A stretch of DNA of 64,000 nucleotides from Lentisphaeria bacterium (GCA_016288215.1 JAEEYQ010000051.1:28890-92889), one strand, 5' to 3'; shown: positions 41,708-50,215, counted from the stretch's first letter. Numbers and translations are program-made. The notes: generated by a model not told the origin, from the sequence alone.

Positions 41708-43759
41708 TCATCGCAGACGGCGGTCATAATTGAAGAGGCTGCCGGCGGAAGCAGCGCCTCCGCGTCCGTCCGTGACCAAATGTGCCACGCGCACCTTTGG
41801 ATTACGCAAGTTTCTCCAGTCCAATGGAATATGGCTTCGAAGCACAGTGAGTCCCCCTTCGCGGGATGGCCGCACCGCCGTGCCCCGCTTGTCCTCCAGA
41901 AGGGGATGGCCTTCGGGGCGGAAGCCGTCGGGAAGCTCGGCGCGGGTGACCATCAGTGGCAGCCGCCCGTAGACCTGCAGGGCCAGCGGCACCGTCGCCA
42001 CGGCGCACAAGTCCTCCAGCTGCTCGCGGTCGATTTCGGGAGAGACGGTGACGCATTCACAGCCCAATTCCCCCAAAAAGGCCGCCGCCCGCGCGTTGAT
42101 GATGGAGAAATGAGGGCCGGCCATGAGACGGACGCCCGCATCCCGCGCCAGCTGCCATCCATCCCATGAATTGACCTCCACAACCACTCCAAAAGTCATA
42201 AGTTGTTTAATATAAGGTAGTTGTGACTCATAAATCACAGACGGGAGACAAAGGGCCGCAATCCGGCTGCGATGAGCCGTCAATTGCTCCAGTTGGGCCG
42301 CCGCCTCCGCCTCGCTGACGGGAGCGCATTCCACCAAGAGGGACGCCGCAGACGCCGCCGTCAACGCGGCCAAATCCTCCACGCCGCAACGCCGCCAGTC
42401 CGCCGTCATGCCCAACGTGCGGCTGTTCGCCGCCAGCCGACAGGGTTCCATGGCGATGCTCTTCAGGGCGCCTTCAGGAACGGAAAGGCCCCGAACCCGC
42501 CCATCGGACGCCTTCGACTGCAGCCGTAGCCAGCTCTTGAGCTCGTCCTCCAGCCGATTGCCGATGCTACGAGGCAGCAGCAGCTTCTCCAGCCCGTCGT
42601 CCGCAAACGCCACGCGACTCTCTCTTCCAGCTGGCAGACTGCCCTGCAGCCGCGCCGCCACCTCGCCGACGGTCACCGCCCGCCTCGCGTTGGCCACCCG
42701 CTGCACGGGAATCCGGCTCTCCCACAGGGCACCGCCCTGCCGCAGGCTCCACAAGGTGCCGCCTTTTTCGTCTTGACGGATTTGGAAGACGGCCGCCGCC
42801 GCCGTTGTGCCGTCTGATTCAGCGGGGTTTGCATCTTCCTCTGACTCAACAGGTTCCATCCCGCAGGAACTTGCCACGCGACCGGATTCTCCCGTGAGGG
42901 CATGGCGGTCGCCGACGAAATAGCCGTCCGTGAGCTGTCGTCCTGTGTAGGTTCCAAGAGTCTCCGCCTGCGTGCGCCAATCCGCCTCCATTCCATCGAT
43001 GGTGTGGCGATAGAGCGTCACCGCGCGGCGAACCCAGTCCGCCGATTTCAGCCGCCCTTCGATTTTCAGCGACGTGACCCCCAGCCGCTTCAGCGTCTGC
43101 AAATGGTCCACGAGACACAAATCATGCATGGACATGGCGGGCTGCCACGCGCCGCCGTCCGCCCGCCACGGCACGCGGCAGGGGCTGGCGCACATCCCGC
43201 GGTTGCCGCTGCGGCCGCCGACCCAACTGGACATGAGACAGAATCCAGAGCAGCTGAAGCACAGCGCTCCTTGCGCAAATACTTCCGTCTCAACATCATA
43301 GGCCGATGCCGCCGCAATCTCCGCTTCCGTCAGCTCCCGCGCCAGAACAACTCGCTCCACACCCAACGCCTTCGCCGCCTTCACGCCTGCAGAACTGCTG
43401 ACGCCCGCCTGCGTGCTGAAATGAAAGGCCAGTTTGGGAAAGAATCGCCGCACCGCCAACAGGGCCGGATCTCGCACCAACACAGCGTCCACGCCAGCCT
43501 GCTCCGCCATGGCAAGGGTTCTTATGGCAAGTCCTAACTCTCGTTGGGTCAAGGAGATATTCAATGTCAAATAGGCCTTCGCCCCCGCGGCGGACACCTT
43601 TTCCACAAGGGACGGCAACTCTTCGGGAAGGAAATTTTGCGCCCCGCGGCGGGCGTTCAGGTGCTTCAGGCCAAAATAGACGGCATTGGCTCCCGCCGCC
43701 AATGCCGCGTCCAAGGCGTCCACGCCACCAGCCGGCGCCAAAATTTCCAAATTTTGCAT
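41708..43759 (-). CDS. U32-family protein, RlhA-like (23S rRNA hydroxylation)
   Basis: The 683-residue product belongs to the U32 'peptidase' family, now known to hold iron-sulfur-dependent RNA-modifying enzymes. The length and the C-terminal extension fit RlhA (23S rRNA C2501 hydroxylation) better than the shorter TrhP/TrhO-linked forms. Evidence: NLEILAPAGGVDALDAALAA at the start; EVFAQGALCFSCSGFCLMSS, then GNRGMCASPCRVPW holding the four-cysteine cluster; and SLKIEGRLKSADWVRRAVTL. The C-terminal half resembles the DUF3656-type repeat. No strong ribosome site: AGGGTTAAGACAT precedes ATG 43759. A TTG start 13 codons earlier is open but less likely. Confidence 0.82.
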   Translation of the reverse strand: MQNLEILAPAGGVDALDAALAAGANAVYFGLKHLNARRGAQNFLPEELPSLVEKVSAAGAKAYLTLNISLTQRELGLAIRTLAMAEQAGVDAVLVRDPALLAVRRFFPKLAFHFSTQAGVSSSAGVKAAKALGVERVVLARELTEAEIAAASAYDVETEVFAQGALCFSCSGFCLMSSWVGGRSGNRGMCASPCRVPWRADGGAWQPAMSMHDLCLVDHLQTLKRLGVTSLKIEGRLKSADWVRRAVTLYRHTIDGMEADWRTQAETLGTYTGRQLTDGYFVGDRHALTGESGRVASSCGMEPVESEEDANPAESDGTTAAAAVFQIRQDEKGGTLWSLRQGGALWESRIPVQRVANARRAVTVGEVAARLQGSLPAGRESRVAFADDGLEKLLLPRSIGNRLEDELKSWLRLQSKASDGRVRGLSVPEGALKSIAMEPCRLAANSRTLGMTADWRRCGVEDLAALTAASAASLLVECAPVSEAEAAAQLEQLTAHRSRIAALCLPSVIYESQLPYIKQLMTFGVVVEVNSWDGWQLARDAGVRLMAGPHFSIINARAAAFLGELGCECVTVSPEIDREQLEDLCAVATVPLALQVYGRLPLMVTRAELPDGFRPEGHPLLEDKRGTAVRPSREGGLTVLRSHIPLDWRNLRNPKVRVAHLVTDGRGGAASAGSLFNYDRRLR

Positions 43760-43802
43760 ATGTCTTAACCCTATAACAGCAGCAGAAACAATTACCAATT
43801 AT

Positions 43803-43912
43803 TTGTAAGACCCTGAAGGGGCCTAATTAACGTAACCCCGGGTCAAGCAGAGCGAGACCCGGGGGTGAATGCGCTTCCTCTGATTTCACAGCCCTAACGG
43901 AGCTGAATTACA
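43803..43912 (+). repeat. REP-like palindrome cluster, family B copy 2
   Basis: CCCTGAAGGGG, CCCCGGGTC with GACCCGGGG around AGCAGAGC, and AGCCCTAACGGAGCT in the same order and spacing as 2522-2632. The flanking GGATAGGTTCTGAATAGATAC also resembles the other copy's flank. Confidence 0.8.
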
Positions 43913-43970
43913 GTCACGAAACCTGCTTTGTGGATAGGTTCTGAATAGATACATTGCTAACTGCTAACAG

Positions 43971-44933
43971 TCAGAACAGCTCCAGCTGCTGATAGCCGCC
44001 AGCGGGTTTCTTCGCCGGTTTGGACGCATCCGTCGTTTTTTTCGATTCTATTGCAGCAGAGGAAGTTTCGGATTTGGCATGTTTTTCCAGCGCGGGCAGA
44101 ATGGATTTGAAGTTCTGCTCTTCCGCAAGCACCGTCAGCCGCTTCCAGTCCGGCTCGCGGCGACGAATGGTCTCCAGTCCCTTCCAATCCGACGGCAGTT
44201 CCGTGAACAGTTCCACCATCTTCTGGTTGCGGGCAATGAGCTCATGGGAGCCTCGCAGGGTCTGGCTAACCTTGTCGGTGCCCGATTCCGCCGCCGCCAG
44301 AATCGCCTCCATGGTCCCGTGGCGGTTCAACAGGTCGGCGGCGCGTTTGGCGCCGATGCCGGCCACGCCCTCAATGTTGTCCGAGTTGTCCCCCATCAGC
44401 GCCAAATAGTCCCGCAGCTGCGACGGACCCACGCCGAATTTGCCTCGAACTTCCTCTGCCCCCAAAATCTCCCACCCCTGATTCTTCTGGGGCGCAAGGA
44501 GATGGACATCGTCGCCGACCAGTTGCGCGATGTCTTTGTCAGGGGTCAGAATGTAGACGGGATGGCCTTCGCGATGGGTGGTGATGGCGGCGATGGCGTC
44601 ATCCGCCTCCATGTCCTCAAACTCCACCAATGGCCATCCGAAGGCGTCGAACCACTCCCGAATGGCGGGCAGCTGTTGCCGCAGCTCAGGCGGCATGGGC
44701 GGGCGCTGCGCCTTGTACTGCGGACACAGCGCCACCCGGCGGACGGGTTTGCCGTGGTCGTAGGCCACCGCCCCGTAGCCGCCGGGGAACCGGTCCTCCA
44801 ACGCCAAAAGCAGCCGCGCCATGCCATAGAGCGCATTGACCGGCTCGCCACGCGGATTGGTCATCATCGCGCGGATTCCGTAGAACTGGCGGTAAATCTG
44901 CGCAAAGGCGTCGATGAGGACAATGGACTCCAT
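43971..44933 (-). CDS. Stand-alone 5'-3' exonuclease (DNA polymerase I N-domain-like) with C-terminal clamp-binding motif
   Basis: The 320-residue product resembles the 5'-nuclease domain of DNA polymerase I and RNA flap-processing enzymes: MESIVLIDAFAQIYRQFYGI, YDHGKPVRRVALCPQYKAQR, EDMEADDAIAAITTHREGHP, ILTPDKDIAQLVGDDV and LMGDNSDNIEGVAGIGAKRA (helix-hairpin-helix). Acidic metal ligands lie in these segments. There is no polymerase domain. A disordered Lys/Ser-rich linker (about residues 285-310) leads to the final five residues QLELF (316-320), which match the beta sliding clamp-binding motif QLxLF. It likely removes RNA primers or flaps at the fork. It starts 12 bases after the oxidoreductase stop. 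Confidence 0.87.
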   Translation of the reverse strand: MESIVLIDAFAQIYRQFYGIRAMMTNPRGEPVNALYGMARLLLALEDRFPGGYGAVAYDHGKPVRRVALCPQYKAQRPPMPPELRQQLPAIREWFDAFGWPLVEFEDMEADDAIAAITTHREGHPVYILTPDKDIAQLVGDDVHLLAPQKNQGWEILGAEEVRGKFGVGPSQLRDYLALMGDNSDNIEGVAGIGAKRAADLLNRHGTMEAILAAAESGTDKVSQTLRGSHELIARNQKMVELFTELPSDWKGLETIRRREPDWKRLTVLAEEQNFKSILPALEKHAKSETSSAAIESKKTTDASKPAKKPAGGYQQLELF

Positions 44934-44945
44934 GGCCGTCGCCCT

Positions 44946-45983
44946 CTATTGCAGCTCCGACAGCTTGACGGGGCGCCCCAATTCCGCGGACAAGTCCGCC
45001 GCGAAAATCACCTTGTGGCTGGCGAAGCCCTGCTCCAAATTGGTCAGCGGCTCGTCTTTCCCGTCGGCAATGCTATTTATAAATGCTTGCATCTGAGGAA
45101 GATACGGATGGTCCAACACGTCGCCGGAGTCCAAAGTGCTCGTGGACAGCGTGGTCCATTTGCCGGGCACAAGTCCCGCGATCTCCTGCGTGTAGAGCTT
45201 GTTGTCCAAAATGCTTCCCTTGGAGCCCACCAATTGGAAGTGGAAATAATAGGGCTGGATGCTGTCGATGATGGCGGCCACCTTGCCCACCTTGCCGCCG
45301 GCGAACTTCAGAATGGTGACGCTGCTGGAGTTGAATTCATAGCCGCTGTAGCAGGCCGCCTTGCTGCGGGTGGAGAAGCTGGACACCTCTTCCACGGGCT
45401 CCTTCATGAGGCCCAGAAGGGCGTCCAGCGCGTGGCAGCCGCCGCTGAGCAGGGCGCTGCCGCCGCCATCCTTCTTGCGGCTCCATTTGAACTGGCCGTA
45501 CCACGGGCCGATGCCGTGATAGTAGTCCGCCTCGCCGTAATGGATATCGCCCAGCAGACCTTTGGAGACGATGTCGTTCAACATTGAGAACTGCATGCTG
45601 TAGCGGCATTCAAAGCCCACGCAGACCTTGACGCCCGCCGCCCGCACCGCGTCGCGGATCCGCACGGCGTCCGCATAGTTCAGCGCGATGGGCTTCTCCA
45701 GATAGATGTGCTTGCCGGCCTTCGCGGCGGCGACAGCCTGGTCGGCATGCATCCAGTTCGGAGTGCAGAGGGAGACGATGTCGATGTCCTTGTCCGCCAG
45801 CATCTCCTCATAGCGGGTGTAGACCTTCAGGGGCAGGCCGTATTTTGCCTCCAGCTCCGCCGGCGACGGATTGTGCGTGCTGCAGACCGCCGTCACCTTG
45901 ACTCCCGATGCGGCGTTGTACGCGGCGATATGGGCGTCCGCCACCCAACCCAGGCCAACAATCGCGACATGCAATTCTTTCAT
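44946..45983 (-). CDS. Gfo/Idh/MocA-family oxidoreductase
   Basis: NAD(P)-dependent dehydrogenase family acting mostly on sugars, inositol and their acids. The 345-residue product has the N-terminal Rossmann fold (HVAIVGLGWVADAHIAAYNA) and the family signature HIYLEKPIALNYADA with the active-site Lys of the EKP motif. The C-terminal beta-sheet domain includes GGCHALDALLGLM with the expected His/Asp pair. The substrate cannot be deduced. GGAGACAGAAG precedes the ATG. It is followed by the exonuclease gene after 12 bases, an odd but likely co-transcribed pair. Confidence 0.9.
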   Translation of the reverse strand: MKELHVAIVGLGWVADAHIAAYNAASGVKVTAVCSTHNPSPAELEAKYGLPLKVYTRYEEMLADKDIDIVSLCTPNWMHADQAVAAAKAGKHIYLEKPIALNYADAVRIRDAVRAAGVKVCVGFECRYSMQFSMLNDIVSKGLLGDIHYGEADYYHGIGPWYGQFKWSRKKDGGGSALLSGGCHALDALLGLMKEPVEEVSSFSTRSKAACYSGYEFNSSSVTILKFAGGKVGKVAAIIDSIQPYYFHFQLVGSKGSILDNKLYTQEIAGLVPGKWTTLSTSTLDSGDVLDHPYLPQMQAFINSIADGKDEPLTNLEQGFASHKVIFAADLSAELGRPVKLSELQ

Positions 45984-46337
45984 CTTCTGTCTCCTATGGC
46001 TTCACGTTGAAATCAGGCATTTCCATGCCCATGACAAATCCATATTGCTATTGTATGCCCAAATCCGCCTTTTGCAAGTCCACAGCACACGTTCAGCGGC
46101 AGTTTTTTTCACAATTGGCGATGGATCGGAGGCCGACATGCCCCGTAGGCCTTAGCTCTAGAAGCTCTAGAAGCACTAGAAGCTCTAGAAGCTCTAGGCA
46201 AATTCCTAACTCCTAACTGCTAACTAAATTCCTAATTCCTAATTCCTAATGCCTTTTGGGCTGTCCCTCGTCCCGCGTCCCGCGTCCCACTCTTTACATA
46301 TATATTGTATAGAGAATTCGCGGCCCCGCAAAGGAAG
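45984..46337. other. Intergenic region with composite repeat array
   Basis: No gene. It holds the oxidoreductase's upstream region, the composite repeat (46153-46249) and an AT-rich ACATATATATTGTATAGAG (46297-46316) just beyond the HD-hydrolase stop; a promoter there would read the oxidoreductase across the repeat. Confidence 0.6.
46153..46249. repeat. Composite array: CTAG 9-mers plus TAATTCC heptamers
   Basis: TCTAGAAGC-type 9-base units (46153-46199), then CTAACTCCTAACTGCTAACT, then TAATTCC heptamers (46223-46249). Same composition and order as 35566-35697. Confidence 0.85.
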
Positions 46338-46910
46338 TCAGCCATCAATCAGTCCGAAACGGCGGCACATCTGCTCGAGACGGCTGCGAGGCCCATCGCC
46401 GAAGCGGGCCATTGAGCGACGGATGGACTCCAGAGACTTCTCCCGCTCGGGACTGGACTTGGAGAAGAACTTGTCGGCGAGACAGACCAGCTGTTCCTCC
46501 GCCGTCTCGGGGACATAGTCGCCAATCGGAATTGTAAGTCCTTCTGCCGCAATATCTTGCGCCGTAAGCCCCGCGCCGGTGTGCCGTTCGCAAATCCGTG
46601 CGCAGTCCTCCAGATCCAGTCCATGGCGGCGGCCATAGTCCCGCAGAAGGGCGGCGCCGATGATGCCATGGGCCAGATAGGGCTCCGTGCCCATGCAGAG
46701 GATGGAGGGCGCATGGCAGCGGAAGATGCCGATGTCGTGCAGCAGGCAACCGTCTGAAATCAGCTGCCAATTGAGCCCCATCGCCGCCACCACCGGCGTC
46801 TCCATCAGCGCCAGCGCCTTGCCGCGAACCTGTTCGCTGTGCCGCAGCAACAGCCGCCGCAGCGGGGTGTCCTCCGGATAGAAGGCGTCGATGATCTCCA
46901 GCGCGTCCAT
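46338..46910 (-). CDS. HD-domain phosphohydrolase
   Basis: The 190-residue product has the HD/HDIG pattern: LLRHSEQVRGKALAL with the first His, CLLHDIGIFRC with the HD pair, LAHGIIGAALLRDYGRRH, ICERHTGAGL, and LVCLADKFFSKS with the last Asp. HD hydrolases cleave phosphate ester bonds in nucleotides and related compounds; the target here is unknown. GGAGACGTTCC precedes the ATG, and the gene starts 12 bases after the stop of the SGNH hydrolase gene, so they are probably co-transcribed. Confidence 0.85.
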   Translation of the reverse strand: MDALEIIDAFYPEDTPLRRLLLRHSEQVRGKALALMETPVVAAMGLNWQLISDGCLLHDIGIFRCHAPSILCMGTEPYLAHGIIGAALLRDYGRRHGLDLEDCARICERHTGAGLTAQDIAAEGLTIPIGDYVPETAEEQLVCLADKFFSKSSPEREKSLESIRRSMARFGDGPRSRLEQMCRRFGLIDG

Positions 46911-46922
46911 GGAACGTCTCCG

Positions 46923-47609
46923 CTAGTCCTTTTTGGGCGGAGGAAGCAGGGAGCGGATGCGCTCCGCCATGGCCCTGCCGATCATGTCGTTGCCGATGTC
47001 GTTGTAATGGTAGTCGTCGTTTTTGTCGCCGCTGCGGAGAGAGTTCGCGTTGTCGCTGTTCCAAATCAGCGTCCACAAGTCATTTACGGGAATGCCCATC
47101 TCCGCCATGACCTTGTTGGCCACCGCGTTCCGCCGGCTCAGCAACTGGTTCTCCTCCCGCTTCAGGGTGCCCCGCAATGGCGTGATGCTGCCCCAAATCA
47201 GCTTGGCATTTCCTGCAAGTCGTTTGACCTCAGTGACATACGACCGAAGATAGCCTTCATATTCCTCTTCTTTGATGAGCAGGCCATGAAGTCCATGATT
47301 GAAATGGATGACCACATAGGGATATTCGCCGAGCATGTAGCCGATCTCTTTGCGCAAGGCGGGGTCCTTCACGTTTTTGGAGGAGGTCATCATGTCCACC
47401 AACGCCACATCCTCCAGCAGCCGAAAGACACGGGAGCTTGCCGCCTCCGTGATGGAATCCCCCACAATGAGCACGCGTGGCCGCACTCCGTCATCCGCAT
47501 GATTCCACCAATAGTGGGCCCATTCGTAGGTCTCCCGATTGGTGGTGTCGACGCCGCCAAACGCCACCGCGCCGGCCAGACAGAAAAAAGTCAATGCAAG
47601 GGATTTCAT
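46923..47609 (-). CDS. Secreted SGNH/GDSL hydrolase
   Basis: The 228-residue product has a signal peptide (MKSLALTFFCLAGAVAFGGV). Block I is VLIVGDSITEAASS with the catalytic Ser, block III is VIHFNHGLHG with the Asn, and block V is DDYHYNDIGND with the Asp-x-x-His pair, so all catalytic residues are present. Such enzymes deacetylate or cleave esters of carbohydrates and lipids. No ribosome site is visible: the sequence directly before the ATG is the AATTAGR heptamer array (TTCCTATG), so initiation may depend on something other than a Shine-Dalgarno site, or the true start is elsewhere. Confidence 0.88.
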   Translation of the reverse strand: MKSLALTFFCLAGAVAFGGVDTTNRETYEWAHYWWNHADDGVRPRVLIVGDSITEAASSRVFRLLEDVALVDMMTSSKNVKDPALRKEIGYMLGEYPYVVIHFNHGLHGLLIKEEEYEGYLRSYVTEVKRLAGNAKLIWGSITPLRGTLKREENQLLSRRNAVANKVMAEMGIPVNDLWTLIWNSDNANSLRSGDKNDDYHYNDIGNDMIGRAMAERIRSLLPPPKKD

Positions 47610-47740
47610 AGGAATTAGAAATTAGGAATTAGGAATTAGAAATTTTTCTAGGGCCTCTAGAGCTTCTAGGGCCTCTAGAGCTAGACTAGAGGGCTTCTAG
47701 AGCTTCTAGGGCTCTAGAGCCTCTAGAGCTAGACTAGCTC
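47609..47740. repeat. Composite array: AATTAGR heptamers plus CTAG-dense block
   Basis: AGGAATTAGAAATTAGG units (47609-47642), then a CTAG-dense block (47649-47737) with twelve CTAG tetramers in 89 bases, arranged in GCCTCTAGAGCTTCTAGG-like units. It fills the spacer between the SGNH start and the phosphatase stop. Confidence 0.85.
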
Positions 47741-47743
47741 GCG

Positions 47744-48856
47744 TCACTCAATGAGAATCTCGCGGATATTCTTGATGTCCTCATCCGTGACGCCGATGGC
47801 CTTCAGATACTTCTCCACCTTGACGGCCATGGAGTCCGTCGGCTCCGCGAATTTGGCGATGCCGGCCAGCCAGTCTTGGAAGTATTGGATGGTGCGGGGG
47901 CGGGGGAAATAGCTCAACGAGCTCATCTCGTATTCGAGATAGGCGTCCTCTTCGTCCAGTCCCAACAGCATCTGGAGCAGGAAGGTGATCTCGCCGGTGC
48001 GGTCCACGCCTCCGGAGCAGTGGAAGAAGACGGGATAGTTGCCTTTGTTCGCAAAGAACTTGATGGCGTCGCGGAACAGGTCATTCTGCGGCGGCGTGAA
48101 CGTGGTGGGCGGATAGGCGTTGATGGCCATCTTGACCCATTTGGCGCGGCTGTCTCCGCTGACCAGCGGCGTGTCCTCGTAGTTGGCGACCTGCGACTCA
48201 TAGCGGAGGTCCAAATCCGTCCGAATGTGCAAATCATACAGCATGAACGAGATGCCATCGTGAGTGATGGTGAAGTTGCCGTTCATCTCGGAGCCGCGGT
48301 AGGCCATGCCCTGGCGGATGTGGCGCCCGTCCGGCAGGGGGCGTCCGCCGATGTCACGCATGTTGCAGGGGACGTTGTCCGGCATCTTAATCAGGCGGGG
48401 ATCGTCCGCCCGCGTGGAGAAGCTGCGCACTTTGGAGAAGCGGGGCTTCTCGCCGTCCTTGATGGCCAGCAGCTGGAGGTAGTAGGTGCGGCCCGTCTGC
48501 AGGTTGTACACATCCCCTTCGGCGACCTCGCGGGCCGGCAGGATGGCGACCACGTTCTTCATCTCCGCGTCGGTGGCCACATTGACCTGAACGCGCACGT
48601 TGTCAGGGTTCTTCCAGGTGACATGGACGGGCAGCGGGACGCCCTGGTTGTCCGCATAGTCGATTTTGTCAAAGTCCAACAGCGGCCGTTTGGCCCGTTC
48701 CTGCGTCTGCTCCTTCCAGTCGTCGCGAATCAGGGGAAAGACCGTCCCCTCCTTCGGCTCGATGGGTTCGGGGGCCTTGAAGCCGCACCCCGTCTGCATC
48801 GCCATCAACGCCAAACCCAGACATCCCGTGGTCAGTCGATAAAACATTCTCTTCAT
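47744..48856 (-). CDS. Lipoprotein tyrosine phosphatase-like protein
   Basis: The 370-residue product has a lipoprotein signal (GCLGLALMAMQTGCG). Residues about 70-145 look like a fibronectin III-like or Ig-like domain (PLPVHVTWKNPDNVRVQVNV, then YYLQLLAIKDGEKP). The rest is a tyrosine phosphatase domain of the Y_phosphatase3 type: CNMRDIGGRPLPDG near its start, FMLYDLHIRTDLDLR with a general-acid region nearby, then the phosphate loop HCSGGVDRTGE (Cys-x5-Arg). A periplasm-facing phosphatase could act on phosphorylated glycans, lipids or proteins. AAGGAGTCTCC precedes ATG 48856; eleven codons upstream are open but not used. Confidence 0.8.
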   Translation of the reverse strand: MKRMFYRLTTGCLGLALMAMQTGCGFKAPEPIEPKEGTVFPLIRDDWKEQTQERAKRPLLDFDKIDYADNQGVPLPVHVTWKNPDNVRVQVNVATDAEMKNVVAILPAREVAEGDVYNLQTGRTYYLQLLAIKDGEKPRFSKVRSFSTRADDPRLIKMPDNVPCNMRDIGGRPLPDGRHIRQGMAYRGSEMNGNFTITHDGISFMLYDLHIRTDLDLRYESQVANYEDTPLVSGDSRAKWVKMAINAYPPTTFTPPQNDLFRDAIKFFANKGNYPVFFHCSGGVDRTGEITFLLQMLLGLDEEDAYLEYEMSSLSYFPRPRTIQYFQDWLAGIAKFAEPTDSMAVKVEKYLKAIGVTDEDIKNIREILIE

Positions 48857-48954
48857 GGAGACTCCTTCCAAATGGTGAATTGTGGACAAAATGGAAAACC
48901 TGTCAAAACAATAGCCCGTCTCCCATAAATTTCAAACCGCCAGTTCTCCATAAG

Positions 48955-49000
48955 AGTCGCTGAAAAGTTGAAAAATGGTAATTCCTCCAGCGGGAAGGAG
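48955..49000 (+). repeat. Short dispersed repeat shared with 53381-53425
   Basis: GAAAAGTTGAAAAATGGTAA followed by TTCCTCCAGCGGGAAGGAGG resembles GGAAAAGTTGCAAAAATGGA and its continuation at 53381-53425. The match is imperfect but extends about 40 bases with only small gaps. Confidence 0.5.
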
Positions 49001-49084
49001 GTGGAAAAAGAAAAGTGAAGAGTGAAAAGAGGAAAGCGGGGGCTGCATCATCGCTTCGGAAATCTTACCCAAATGCAGGAAGTT

Positions 49085-49215
49085 GTTTCTGCCGCCCCTT
49101 CAGGGCTTGATATCATAACCTACTCGCCCACCGGGGGTTGCGCTTGCGCCTACGGCGCCACGCTTACCCCCGGCTGTGTTCCTCCGTCCCTTCGGGACTG
49201 ACGCGGGAACTGCAT
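49085..49215 (-). repeat. REP-like palindrome cluster, family A copy 2
   Basis: Reverse orientation copy of the family at 39028. Stems visible: GCCGCCCCTTCAGGGC, CCGGGGGT...ACCCCCGG enclosing GGCGCC-type stems, and GTCCCTTCGGGAC. A tail (TGCATTATTGCTTCGGAAAT) runs to 49232; a partial copy of that tail also sits near 49050-49072. Confidence 0.85.
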
Positions 49216-49377
49216 TATTGCTTCGGAAATCTGTGGCGAGAAGATGGCTTGAAAGAAGTCATTGATGGCGAGATTCTTACAGAAAATTGTGAGATTTTTT
49301 ACGCGATTTTCTCACGATTTGAAAATAATCGCATTTTTGTCTCTTGTCTCAGATGCGGGAAGACTCGATGCAGCGTC

Positions 49378-49505
49378 GCAGTTCGCGCAACAGCCCCAAA
49401 GGGGCGGCGGAACACAGCCGGGGGTAAGCGCCGCCACGAAGTGGCAAGCGCAACCCCCGGTAGGTGGACATAAATGATTTCAAGCCCCGAAGGGGCGGCA
49501 GAAAT
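49378..49505 (+). repeat. REP-like palindrome cluster, family A copy 3
   Basis: Forward copy: GCAGTTCGCG, GCCCCAAAGGGGC, CCGGGGGT with ACCCCCGG enclosing GCCACGAAGTGGC, and GCCCCGAAGGGGC. The middle stem has compensating changes against the copy at 39028 (GCCGC/GCGGC against GCCAC/GTGGC), which supports selection on pairing. Confidence 0.85.
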
Positions 49506-49618
49506 CCAGCTAGCCATAATATATTGAATGGAATTTGAAATGTCATATGCTATATTATAGCTATTTAATAGTAGTATAAATTTTTGACATCTCATTTCAA
49601 ATCAAAGGAAAAAACAGA

Positions 49619-50074
49619 ATGGCAAGCTCTCTTGTTAAAATAAATGTGCATATCATCTTTCATGTCAAATCAACGAGTGCACCCATGCGCACAAGTGATT
49701 TGACACGCATCTTTTCCTATATAGGAGGAATACTGAAAAATATAGGGAGTATTCCAATTGCCATCGGAGGCATGCCTGACCACATTCATATTCTATCTTC
49801 GTTGCCGAGCAACATGAGCATTTCTGACATGGTCAGGATCGTCAAAACGGAAAGCTGCAGATGGATAAAGACACTAGATGACTATTATGAATGTTTCAGT
49901 TGGCAGAGCGGTTATGGGGCATTTTCCGTAAGTCCTTCAATATTAGAGAGAACAGCAAATTATATAATGAATCAGGCTGAGCATCATAAGGCCCGTACCT
50001 TCATTGAGGAATACAAGACGTTGCTGTCGGCATATGGAATACCCTATGATGAACGCTATGCATTTTCGGATTGA
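49619..50074 (+). CDS. IS200/IS605-like Y1 transposase, RAYT-type
   Basis: The 151-residue product is a single-domain HUH endonuclease. The HUH pair is in MPDHIHIL (H55-x-H57). The nucleophile tyrosine should be Y115 in ERTANYIMNQAEHH, with Gln119 four residues later, the spacing used by IS608 TnpA (Y127/Q131). NVHIIFHVKSTSAPMR at the N-terminus and SWQSGYGAFSVSPS before the catalytic helix are typical of this family. It would nick and rejoin single-stranded DNA at hairpins. The lack of a partner gene and the surrounding repeats suggest a REP-associated transposase. No conventional ribosome site is obvious (AAGGAAAAAACAG is near). Confidence 0.9.
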   Translation: MASSLVKINVHIIFHVKSTSAPMRTSDLTRIFSYIGGILKNIGSIPIAIGGMPDHIHILSSLPSNMSISDMVRIVKTESCRWIKTLDDYYECFSWQSGYGAFSVSPSILERTANYIMNQAEHHKARTFIEEYKTLLSAYGIPYDERYAFSD

Positions 50075-50084
50075 CCCAAAGGGC

Positions 50085-50215
50085 GTTTCTGCCGCCCCTT
50101 CAGGGCTTGATATCATAACCTACTTGCCCACCGGGGGTTGCGCTTGCGCCTACGGCGCCACGCTTACCCCCGGCTGTGTTCCTCCGTCCCTTCGGGACTG
50201 ACGCGGGAACTGCAT
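50085..50215 (-). repeat. REP-like palindrome cluster, family A copy 4
   Basis: Begins eleven bases after the transposase stop. It differs from the copy at 49085 by one base in the first 110 or so, so the two flanking copies are very recent or homogenised. Confidence 0.85.

Larger units (their letters stand above)
48857..49618. other. Intergenic region with REP-like repeats upstream of a transposase
   Basis: No gene seen apart from the repeats at 48955-49000, 49085-49215 and 49378-49505, a short TTTCACT-like stretch near 49016, and an AT-rich block (49515-49610) with the palindrome GCTATATTATAGC (49548-49560) that may be the transposase promoter. Confidence 0.6.

Noticed and set aside
49619..50074. 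Complete IS605-type element with TnpB
   Set aside because: No TnpB-like frame is present on either side; only the Y1 gene and repeats are seen.
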